Shown here piece by piece: positions 11,701-23,700 of a stretch of DNA of 64,000 nt. How positions within the stretch are numbered: position 1 is the first letter of the stretch; each line of letters starts with the position of its first letter. Both the position numbers and the translations under genes were made by a program. Source of the stretch: Talinum fruticosum (taxonomy: Eukaryota > Streptophyta > Magnoliopsida > Caryophyllales > Talinaceae); assembly GCA_021018815.1 (NCBI GenBank), contig JAITYX010000077.1, positions 637,501 through 701,500 of the forward strand. Reading direction: 5' to 3'. The notes under the pieces were generated by a model. It had not been told where the DNA came from and did not search any database. It saw only the letters and a list, made by a program, of their open reading frames with translations.

Positions 11701-14700
11701 TCAGGTCATACAACTGAAATGAAACTGCAAGAAAAGCAGATTTTGGAAGAAATTATTTAGTATGAATTTCAACTTTTCACCTTGGTCCTATATTTCCTGA
11801 ACCAGATTACAAGGAAATAGGCATGGAGGGAAGCAATTTACTGTCAGCAAAGGCCATCAAAGATAGACAATATTCAACCAGAACTTACAATCAATTTTCT
11901 CATCAAGTGGTGCATTGGGATGGAAAACAGAGAGAGCACGAGCAAATTCCTCAAAATCTAATATCCCATTGTGCTTGGTGTCGAATAAGTCAAATACCTT
12001 CAACAGGTAAACATGAAAGCTACATAAGGATACAGTATCACAGAAACTTAATTACCAAATTTTATTTCGTTAGATAAATCATAAAGCACGCCAATCTGAG
12101 TAGATAGAGTTAGTTCTACAATCTACACAGTATAAGCGTCCTTTTTCCTTTTAGTCAGAAATTTTCAGTCCCTCCATAATACAGTGCTAAAGAGCAATAT
12201 TTATATAGGTCTTGAATTAGTTTACAATCATGTTGGTGACGTTACATCACTTATCAGAGTGCCAGATATCATTGGCTTAGGAATTTTGTTCACAACAACG
12301 ATCAAGATAGTTGTCTGCTTTTGTTGGATGTTGCAATCCCATTGACACCCATCTTGAAAGTGCAAAATTTGTCAGGTCTGACTATTGATAAGGATCCCGT
12401 TATATCCCATATTGGCCAATTTCTCTTGTCAATTGATTGGGAAGACCATTTTCAGGGGATTCATCAAGTCATTCTACCGAAGACTACCTATATTTTTCAT
12501 CAAAAAAATTACCTATAATTATTTTCCTATCCTTCTCCACACGAAGGAGTTGGAGTAAAAATACCTTCCAATTTGGAAAACATGTGGTTACAGGTGGAAG
12601 ATTTTTATCATCTTCCAAAATCTCTTTAAAAAGGTTTAATGTTGGAGGCATGAACAGCTTCATTTCCACACAAAAGAAGTTAAAAACTTTCTGAAGTTCA
12701 AACTCAGAGAGTGAAATAGAGATGTCTTTGGCCATTTGAAGACCAAAATGACCAAGTTAGTGATAAGTTTAAGCTTCAGGATTAGGAGCAGCAGCATCTT
12801 CTGAACTTTCCTAACAAACTCGATAGGTACGAAGGAAAGAAAGGGCTCTATGGATTGACATCTGCTGAAGCCAAACAGCCAAATAACATCAGATTGAAGA
12901 AGGTGATCGAAACACCAATTGCTTCCGGGCAAGGTGAATACAAGCATCTTCAATGAAAGTTGCAATTATATGAGAAACTATATCATAAAGCGAACCTTTC
13001 AAGGCACACTATCAGCATAATCTTTTATGATTCTGTCACTAAGAAAAATGCAGTGAAATGAGAGGATATTAAGAGAAGTTAAGGATGTCATCAATGAGCT
13101 GGGATAGGACAGAGCACCAGGGTCAGAGATTGGTGTCTTGAGAAAATTAAAAATTAGAAAAACTCTTTTCACATACCCAATGCTCACATCAATGCTGGGG
13201 TCATTCTCTTACAAGTCACAACGCTCATATGATTATTTAGTTTCTCCAAAAGGACCAAAACATTAGAGTTTTTTTATTCTTTTACCATTGAACAAGATGT
13301 GGAAGGTGATAACATTTGCACAATAGGTAAAAACTCCAGCACATGGAGAGAGGGAAATGGGGAAAGGGAAAACGTGCCCTGTCAAATAAACCTAACATGC
13401 ATGTCTTCTCCTCCTATTTTCTGCATATTAGAGCTGCAGAACACGCTGTTTTGAAAGGCTTGCAATGGTATAGATCCCCTTGCCTCACATGTATTTTTGG
13501 ACTATTACGCCCATGAACCTTAGACATGATGTCTTGAAAATTATTGTGGGGATTATCTCCCATAGCACTCACTATAACACCCCCACAGAAAATGCTCTTA
13601 CAACCATGTTTCATTGGACTTTCTTATAGTCGTTTCAGAAAAAAATGGCTTTCTTACCAACGGGGAAGAACTGGGTTTTCTCCAATATATCAAATGTTTG
13701 ATTTTCAGTTTTGATCAATAGGGAAGAGACGGGTTCTATCATAGTTCTAGAAGTTAAAGAAAAAGATCCCGTGTCACCCTTGTTATTTATTTTGGTGATG
13801 CACAATCTTAGCATATTGGTGAATAAAGCAATGGAGTTAGGCCTCTTAGAAGGTTTTCGTATTACTAACTCTCATTATTGAAATTAGTACATTTCCACTT
13901 TCCCTGTGCGGATGATACATTGATTTATTTTTTTAAAAGCAAATTGCATGAGAGTTACTTTGGATTACAAAGATGCATTTTCTTGATCTGTAATTCTTAA
14001 AGCAACAAAAAGTCTTAAGCCTAATTTGTCTAAAAGAGTTCTTATCTGATCCTGAACAGAATTACTATACACAAACTTTTAAATTTTCGTAACTCATTCT
14101 CTGTTGAATAACGAGTGCACAGCAACCTTTCATATGCAAACAACTAATTTAACTTCCTGGATTGGACAAAAAGAAAAGAATACAGACTAAAATCAAACTA
14201 GTAACCTATCCTAATAAAATACTGTACTACTCTCCTAAGTATTTCTTAAACTAAAAACTCTAAATATAAGCAGATAAAGAGTCCTAATTCTTGTAAACTA
14301 AAATCTCTTAGCAGCTTCTAGTGTCCTCACCTACACCCCCTAAAGCGAAATACACTGCAGTCAAATAATAACAATTCCTTGAGAATTTACCGCTAAATGA
14401 CAGCTCTCTTCTCATTTCGCATCATTATCACAATGGATGAAGTGCCAAATTTAACTATTTGGCAAAATTTTTTGTTGTGTAAGAGATTATCTTCCTTCCT
14501 CTCACTTGGCCTCACCCAGGGAATTTTCTTATAACTTTAACTCAATCTAGGAGCCAATTGTGGATACTGAAGCTCATGACTCTCCATATTTTTGTCAACC
14601 AGAGGGGAGCACATTGGGTTCTTTAAAAGATGTATTCTGCTGTTATTTGAGGAAATGTTTGGCCGTAGAGTTAACTTAACAGAAAGTTTTCTCATTCCTA

Positions 14701-17700
14701 TTGGTGAGATGTCACACATTCATCACGTAGCACAATTTTTCAGTTGTAGGGTCAAGTTTTTGCCATTTTCCTGTAACGATCTTCCACTTGGAGCACCTTG
14801 TAAATGCAAGGCTGTGTGGGAACCAATTGAGGAAAAGTCTCCTATTTACTTTGTCTTTATTTACATTCCGGCTAATGTTGCCACCGAGTTAGAAAAAATC
14901 ACAAGACTCCCTTCAGTCTACCAAGCAGTCTAACAATGGTTTTCATTGGACCAACTGGGATGATGTTTGCCAACCTAAACATGAGCGAAGCCTAGGTATT
15001 AGACGTCCTCTTGAAACAAATGAAGCTCTCAAGGCTAAGTGGGTTTGGTGGTTTGCTGAGGAAGATGACGTTATGCGGAGAAATGTAATTTGAACTAAGT
15101 ATGGGGTCTACAATTTTAAGAACAGGTCTAATCCTTATAGGGTAGATTGTAAAAATCAATTATGAGTGGTTCTTACCAGTTGAGCTCTCTTGAGCATTAC
15201 ACAGTGATAAATGATTCGAACATCTTGCTTAGACACAATGAGTGGTGTATAGATAATTTCCATATCTATTCAGGATGGCACGATTGAAAAAGGAAACTTT
15301 GTACGAAGTGGTCCCTTTAGTCCGAATAATTAGAAAGAAACAAGCATTATGAGCATTTTGGCTTTGCCTCCTCACACTCGAGGTTGCTCTTAATAACAAT
15401 GAAGACATATTTTGGCCTCATGACTCAAGAGGACAATTCACTCGTCAAAAGTTATTATACAAAGAGCTCTTCCCAAGACTTCTTGTTTTGCTAGTGGATA
15501 GAGAGGCCTCCGTAGCTACTTATCATGCACAAATGTGTGGCCTTAATGTTTGCTCGCCTCTTTTTGCGCGTGATGGGTTAGTGATGATGACATGTTTAAT
15601 GAGGCAAAACTAGGGGATCTTCCGAATAATAAGGTGAGATGGAACATGAACTATAAGGGGTATCTTATGGTTATTTAAAGCTACTTCACTTGAAGTTTCC
15701 ATCCCTAGAGTCTCATATGAATGGAGGTTTCCCTTCTATGCTCGTTTGGAAGTCATTAGCCCCATTAAAGGTGTCTTTTTGGTTTACGAGGCTATGAAGG
15801 GTAGATTTTAACTTGTGATAACGTACAAAAAGGGAAAGATCTTGGTTAATAGATGCTTTATGTGCAAAGGGGATTGTGAATCATCGTATCACTCACTTTT
15901 TTCTATAAGAAGAAAACAAAATATATATAAACAAAATAAATGAAAAAGATGGATGCAAAGCAAACATCCTACAAAAGGACTATGTCCAACCAAAATGTAG
16001 ACTATCCACAAAATCTACAATATCAAAAGAACATTGGCATAAAGTGTTACTATTCCAAAATTAGAGAGTCTTGAGAATCTTATCATTAAAGCAATAAAGA
16101 GAAGATTCCACTCCCTCCCTCCAACACTCTCCTATTTCTCTCACATCAAGTACTCCAAAAAAAAAAATGGCATGTGGGAACAGCAAGGCAATCTTCTATT
16201 CAGCTTTTCTCCTAAAGTTGCCTTCCCAAGCCATAAGAGGTTCCTCGGTGGAACTAGAAACAACCCAATAGACACCCAAACAACTAAAGGCTAACTCCCA
16301 CAAAGCTCTAGTGAAGGGGCCATGCAACAACAAATGATTACTCGGATTCCAAATCAGCTTTGCACATAGGAGATCTATTCACCAAAATTTGTCCCTATGT
16401 AAATTATCACAAGTTAAAATACTCCGATGACAAGCTTCTCACACAAAAAAAAAAAAAAAAACTTTAAAAGGCACCAAAGACTTCCAAATGAGGTTCCAAG
16501 GTAGATCCCGACTGCAAGCGAGCTTCAAATCGAAAGACTTAATAGAGAAAACCCTTTTATGATTGAGATCCCATCTAACCATATCATGAGAGGAATTCTC
16601 TACGATAATCTCATTGAGTTTGACGAAGAGACTAAGTATAGTATCACCATCAATAAGGGCTTCTTCAATAAAAACGGGGACCAAAATATAGTTTCGGACA
16701 CTCTCTCCAAATAATCAGCCCCAAAAGCATCCCTGTTACTTGCTAGGGAAAAAGAGAAGGGAAAAGACCTTACAAGGGAGCACTTTCACACCACCGATCA
16801 TGCCAAGAAACCATGGAGGAGCCAACCCCCACCTCATAGGAAAAGTGGGGTACGAATTTTTCCCATCCTTTAGATATAAACCTCAAAAGGCTTTGTCCAT
16901 AAGAACCATTCCGTCTATACTATGAGGATACCGCACAAAACTATCCTTGCTATATTCAACTTTCACCACCTTGCCCTAAAGATTCCCCTTCTCATTTATG
17001 AATCTCCACAACCACTTTACAAGCAACGCCCTTATTGAAGATCTTTAAGTCCTTAACACCTAATCCCCCATTTGAATTGGGAGCTTAACAATTTTCCATC
17101 TAACTAGATGGTACTTGAAATCACTCCCAAAAGAGCCCCAAAGAAACTTTCTTGGAATGGCCTTTAACTTGGAAGCCACCAAGGGAGGAATGTGAAAGAG
17201 GGAAAGGAAGAAGATGAATGCTAGAGAGGACACTTTTGATGAGAGTTAATCTTCCCCCTTTGGAAATATATTTTGATTTCCACCCGAAAGCCTTCTCTTA
17301 AACTTCTCAAGTACCGGTTGCCAAATGGCTTTCTCCTTGAGTTTTGTTCCCAAAAGAAGACCAAGTTATGAAGTAGCAAGCGACTCAACAAAACATCCCG
17401 AAACACCCCAATCAAATCAATGTTGCCAACATATTCGACGGGAATGATGGAGCTTTTAGCCAAATTGACTTTTAAACCACAAACTACCGTAAACCAAACA
17501 AGAATGCACCGAAGGTTAACTATTTGCTCACAATCATTATCACAAAAAATGATGGTATCAGCTGAAGATGAGAGACATTCATAGTAGTGGAATCCTTGTG
17601 ACCCGAGTGATAAATCGGAGATGAGACCAGCTCTAGGAGCAAGGAAACTCATAAAAACCTCCATAAATAAGAGAAAAAGAAGAGGAGATAAAGGTTTCTG

Positions 17701-20700
17701 TGTGGAAGACCTCTAGAAACGGGTGAAGAACTCTATAGGCAAACCATTAACAAGCACTTCAAAGGAAGTCGTAGATATGCACTCGAAAAATCCAAGTACA
17801 CAACTTTTGCCCGGAACCCATTCTTCTCATGGCATAAATGAGAATCTCAAAATTGACATGATCATATGCCTTGGAATAGCATCGGTTTTGAGGATCAAGA
17901 AAGTCCGTTGGACGATGGCAAGTCGTTATGCCAAATTCAATCCCCTCGGCTAGGGAACATTAGAGTTGAATACTTGCATTAGTTAAGGATGCGAATTGAA
18001 GCATTACCAGCGTGGCGGAGGGACGAGGATTTGCATTGTTAGAGGAAAATATTATTACTTGGTTAACACCCACCGACGGTTTCTTACTATCAAATTTTTT
18101 AAAATCAAACAGAGTCTTAGAGGCTATGAGAGTGGACATGTAAAATTTAAGCTCCTCTTAAAAGGTAAAGGTAACCTTATTGTAACGTAGTCTTCCCCCA
18201 TACTCACCTTCTGTGCCCACATTACGGGTTAATTGGAAAAAAATATCGGTGACACCCTTCACGTCGGATAGTTGTGGAGGAAAATTAGCTAAGAAAATCA
18301 TGAGACAGTTTATGCGATAATGTGGTCTATTACCGATTCTTGCCGAGGTTTTTGTTGAGCCAAATAGCAAGATGTATGTCCTCCTAAGCAAGAGGGAAAG
18401 TGAGGCTATTAGACCTCTAAAGATAATGAATGAAGCTCCCTTTGAAGAGTTGCTAATTAAGAAGGAGCTTTATAAAGTACGACAATCAATGAGAAATATG
18501 CACCTAACCTTGGTTGGAGCAAAAACGATCCCGAGTGGTCATGGAGTGAGATGATGAACGTCAATCTTGGATACTTAGGACTTATTCAAACAATTTTGGC
18601 CTTTTTAAGTTAAGGAATGCACCTAGACAAGGTTGCCATGATGTGTTATAGAGGGTTCAATCCAGGGTCACGTTTCCTCGGCTTTTCAAGATGGTAGGCA
18701 ATAGTACGCAAAGTGGTTTCTTCGAGTAGCAACAAAACCGGTTGATGCATAGGCACCAAGGGGTCTTGAACTCTAGATCTTAGTTGACTTTCTTTAGTTC
18801 TAAGTGCATGTAATAAGTTGTACACTAGCTTTTTGGGATACTTGTTGTGTCTGTTTTATGTTTTTATAGCTTCCCAATAAGTTAATTAGGTCACTAGGCA
18901 AAAAAATTTAGCCCTAGAAGCCGAGTTGCTCAATCTGTCAAGAATGCCTAGTTTGCTTTTGTCGTGAATGTTTATATAGCCAGGATGCTCCGTTTTCATT
19001 CCATAAGTAGTCATTAGAAAGCTTGCAAAGTCTATTTTAAGGATACGTCAAGAATTTGGCCTAAACACATTTTCTAGTCAAAATTTGTGCAGATTTTCCA
19101 GCACTATCGAAGCTGTTCAGAGATTGCAGCACAAGGGCCAACTTTCCCAATGAATTTGACCTACCAAATGACCTCCAACATGCGTGAAGTGTCCTTGGAA
19201 ACCTTACAAAGTCTATTCTATGGTCACGAAATTCAAGTTCCAGTATGTGCACAATTTGTGGGAAGAAAATACCAAATGTTGCAGACTGCAAATCTCAGCA
19301 CCCAGCAGGACTACTTCACTTTCAGCCTCTGCATCTCTCTCATGCCAAAAGCTTTTGGAGTGATTCTTTTTGGACATGAAACTTGAAGACCTAAAGTTTC
19401 TTTTTTGTTTCACTAAATTTGAGTAAGAAACCAGGGAGATATTGTCTTTTGAATCTGCAGATTGTGCAGGTGAGGACAACAACTTTGCCATTTTAAGCCT
19501 TTGCTTTTGTGGTTAGTTTTGAATTTTTTTGCATTTTCTTTTTATTTTTCGTTAGGAGCTGCATTGTACTAGCTTTTGGGGTCCTTCCTCTGCATAAACG
19601 ATGCCCTTAGGTTGTGATATAGACTTCGTAAAAATGAGAATGAGAAGCCTTTGAGCTTGACTCGCACTTTAAAATATCTCTCTCTCTCTCTCTCTCTCTC
19701 GCTCTCTCTCTCTTTATCCCAAATAAATGATGACTTTGAGTGGCCCCTTTATTCAAAACCTCGGTGCTATCTTTAGAGGATTTCATGGCAAGGTGTCTAT
19801 GCTTGAGTTAGGAGAAATCAAAAGCTCAAGCCATATCCCTTTTATCTTCCTTGCAAAAACCAAATTTAAAAGACCTTTAAGGTCCAATCAACTTTTCATT
19901 CATTCCATGGGTGGCCTAGCCTTTATGTGGAGTGTTTGAGAGGTTTTCCTTCCTTTTAGTTCTTTCTAATTTTGCTTACCTCCTCCAAAAACTGAAAAAC
20001 ACAAGACGAGTTGAACTTATTTTTATCAAGGGCCTACCAAGCACAAGGACATGCAAGTTAAGTGGCCTTTGGCTAGTTTAGCACGCACCAAATGATATCA
20101 GAGCCAAACCTGGAAGTTCGATGAGGTTTTCCCTTCAGTTTCCATCATCAACACTCTTTGGATTTAAGGACAAATCCTCTTAAGAAGGGGAGTTTGGTGC
20201 ATCAAGGGTTCTCAAACTCTAGATTTTAGTCAGCTTTCTTAGGTTTCCTTTTCATGTTTTAGGTGCATGTAATAAGTTGTAAATTAGCTTTTTAGGAAAC
20301 TTATGGTGTCTATTTTATGTTTATGAAGCTTTTTAATCAGTTAATTATTTCGCTAGGCAAATCACATAATGCCTAGAAGCCGAGTTGCGGAATCTGTCCA
20401 GAATGCCTAGTTTCTGGTTTTCTTTAGTCATAAAAGTTTATATGGCTAGAATGCTCCATTTCCAGCCCATGAGTAGTCATTAAAAAGCTCCAAAAGTCTA
20501 TTTTAAGGATATGTCAAGAATTTGGCCAAAACACACTTTCTAGTAGTGATTTACAACTTATTACATTAATGATATATGAAATCAGAAATCTGAATGATTG
20601 GGAGAAAAGAGCAAGAGTCCATTGGCTTTACTTTTTAATTAGGAAGCCTATCAGCTTAACCTGCTAATACGAATGTTGTGGCTAAAGGCAATGATAAGAT

Positions 20701-23700
20701 TGGTTAACCGTAAGATTGTCATTGTAAAGAGCTTTTTGATGGACTCCTTCAAGGATCTCAAGTCTCAACCATGAATTCCAAAATGACGCACTCTGGAGCA
20801 TGGATTAAAAATGAGGTCATTCCATGATGAAACAACTACAGTGAAAAACAAAAGGTTTTGAAAAAATGGCTACATTAGCATGTCCTGCAATATTACACCC
20901 ATTATCACAACTCTAACCACAACTGCATATTGAATTAACTAAAAAGTCGCATTGAAAAGGTTTTGAATTTCAGCAAACCAAGTTTTCACTTTGCGACAAC
21001 CCCAAGTGCTATGCGCAACATTATTGCTACACTAGCATGATTCTGTGATAGCACACACCTCAGCAATTGTACCAGAAAACTCATAGTTAACCCTTGACCT
21101 AACCATGTATATTTTTCCCACACAAAAGCCATCTGGAAGTAAAGTCTAAAGCTCCAACCAAAGCTTTTTTGATTGGGTAGCTACCATAGATAAGGTTCCC
21201 ACATAGGATTTTTATAAAAGGAATTGTCCCTTTACAAGCAGGTGTAGTAGCTTGAAGAAGAGCCTAACCACCTCTTTCATTGTCCATGGGTGTCTTTAGC
21301 CTTCGAGACTCTCTTATGGGGACTTCTTTAGTTCATCTAAGGAAAGTTCAAGATGTTTTGGCAAGTTGATAAGGAGATGGCAAAAGACTAAGATACTAGC
21401 ATTTAGAGTACAATTCCTAAACTATCTACAGGAACATCTAGAAATACCAGCATCAGCAAGTGTTATAAGGTCATGTCTTAGTAGGAGTTTAAACTCTATT
21501 TGTTGAAAACTTTGTACAGGCGAAGTCTTGTGCGGCATTTGACCATTTTCAATTTTCATACAAAATTGTCCACAAGACATGAAAATAATGGTTCAGTAAG
21601 TACCCGATCAGCAAACAAGCTCTCCTTTTTGTTTGTCTTAAACAAAGCCAGCTGAAATTCTTCCTGTGGAACCCACACAAGAAGACACAAAAATCAACAG
21701 GTGTAATGCATCACATTTTATACAAATGAAAAGCTTGAAGAATCTCAGACGATATTACCTTGTTGATAAGACCATCATCAATTACAGCACTGCTAATCTT
21801 CTTGAACAGCTCATACAGGGCTTCTATCTCACTGACACTGACTGCCATAGAAGAAGCAATTCTCATTCAACATCATGTAAATGTAAATGTACTACTTCAA
21901 ACATGAAGGGATTGAGCAAAAATAGGCAAAATCCAAAAGCTTACAGCAAAACAGTGCGCCAACCAAAATTATCATAGACCATTGTGAGATCTCTAGAAAA
22001 ATATGGTCCCTAGACATAAATTGATTTACTTAAAACTTTCACATTGTCAAGTTTTCAGGTTGATATGACTGCGTTCAAGTTCGGGTTTATTTTCACTCAT
22101 TGGTGCAACCCTTTTTTTGAGTAATCAAGAAGTATAATTAAAAGGATAACAAGGAGAAGCCATCCATGTGCAAATGGAGCAACTACACACCAATGTACAA
22201 ACGGACAACTACAAAGAACATCATGCCTCGTGCTGTCACAAATAATATTACCTACAAAGCCCCAAAAGTCAAATTATGTGCACAAGCAAGCACTTGACTC
22301 CAACCATACAAAATTCTAAAAAAATAAACCTTCAACTCTTATATGACATAGCTTTGCCCTCAAAAGCCTGTCGATTCCTTCCTTCTAAGTACTCCGCTAA
22401 ATAATCAATGTAATAATCATCATAATTCCTACAAGCTGGCCTCAGCTATTACAAATGGTGTGATTTTCTGACCCTTTTTGCCATGGCATCATCACAACTA
22501 CTTCTGTCGTTTTGTCTGACTGTCATCATTATCAAGATCAGTAGGCTATTTTTATTCATTTTGAGGGCTTCAGCCCCAAAGTTGCCATGTTGCTCTCCTA
22601 AGCAGCTATTATGCTGCGCTAAAATTGGACTTCGAATTATTCCATATTTGATCCTAAATGTGCAGGAAGTTCCTTGTGGAGTAAAATTGCTACTGGAACT
22701 GCTCAACAATATCGGTTTTTCTAGGAACTGATAGGAATACCTACAAGAATTGTTGCAGGTTCTGTTCTGTTGAGGTAAAGAAAAAAATTGCAGATTAACT
22801 GATATCACACAAGTGAGAATTGTTTTGCTATTGCTCTGAAGTTATTTCTGAGATTAGCATCACTAACTTTCATACACTTATTTAGAAGTAGGATGATTAA
22901 GATTTCAGAGGCTGCAATTTATCTTAGTTAGTTATATTCACAACCCTGGTAAGACTTCTTTTGGTAATTTTTAAGGGTTGTCCCCCAGTAGTTATTGTGC
23001 AAAGAGCCTTAACAACTTTCTTCAGCTGATTCCAATTGACCGTGCTTTAGACCCTTCTAAAAAAGGCAATTTTATTACAATACCAAGAAAAATCAAAATA
23101 AATAAGACGGTTTTGCACTTCTTCAAATACAACAATATGTAGAACAGTGGGCAATAGTTTGCTCACAACTCACTTTGCAGCACAAGCTACTGAATGAATA
23201 CAACTTGATCTTCCCGGCCCACTTATTCAGCTGTTACAAGCTGATATCTCAACGCAACAGAATAACATTCTCCTTTATTTGAAGAAGCTGCAGTATACTC
23301 AAACTTGAGTTACCTAAGAGTTCAATCATTCACAAGATAGGTACTCTGTCCAACAAAGACCTGACGTGATGCTTCCGAAAAGCAAGCTTAGGCTAGCAAC
23401 ACCTAACTGTTACCTTCATATTTTCTAGGAATTGATTGTCCACTTAACTGGTGGTCTTACCTGTTTTCGAGTTTCATAATCAGCACAATGCCCATATCCG
23501 TTGTACTTAAGCACTTAATGAAAGCTTCTTGTTAGAATTCTATCTGTTCATCCAGTCCTCAGTTCACCCATCTAGCACCTAAGGTTCTTTTACCAGTCTA
23601 GAATGAAATCCATCAACATAGTCATAAACACATACAAAACTACAACCGATCTGGCAATCATTACATAATGTTGACTGTACTAGACAACAAGTCTTTGCAG

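Larger units (their letters stand above)
18743..20544 (+). mobile_element. LTR retrotransposon derivative with ~107-bp internal domain
   Basis: About 350 bases starting at 18743 (TGATGCAT) recur at 20195 (TGGTGCAT), in the same order with scattered changes. A primer-binding-site-like sequence, TGATATCAGAGCC at 20093-20105, is close to the usual tRNA-Met PBS. A purine tract AAGAAGGGGAG lies directly before 20195. I read this as 5' LTR 18743-20087 ending in CA, a 107-base internal region, then a 3' LTR cut short at about 20544. No gag or pol remains. It sits in the 9.6-kb CBL intron, antisense to the gene. Whether it is Gypsy or Copia is not decided. Confidence 0.65.

Noticed and set aside
22449..22808. 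119-codon minus-strand frame in CBL intron 1
   Set aside because: No domain and no homologous pattern recognised; probably chance.
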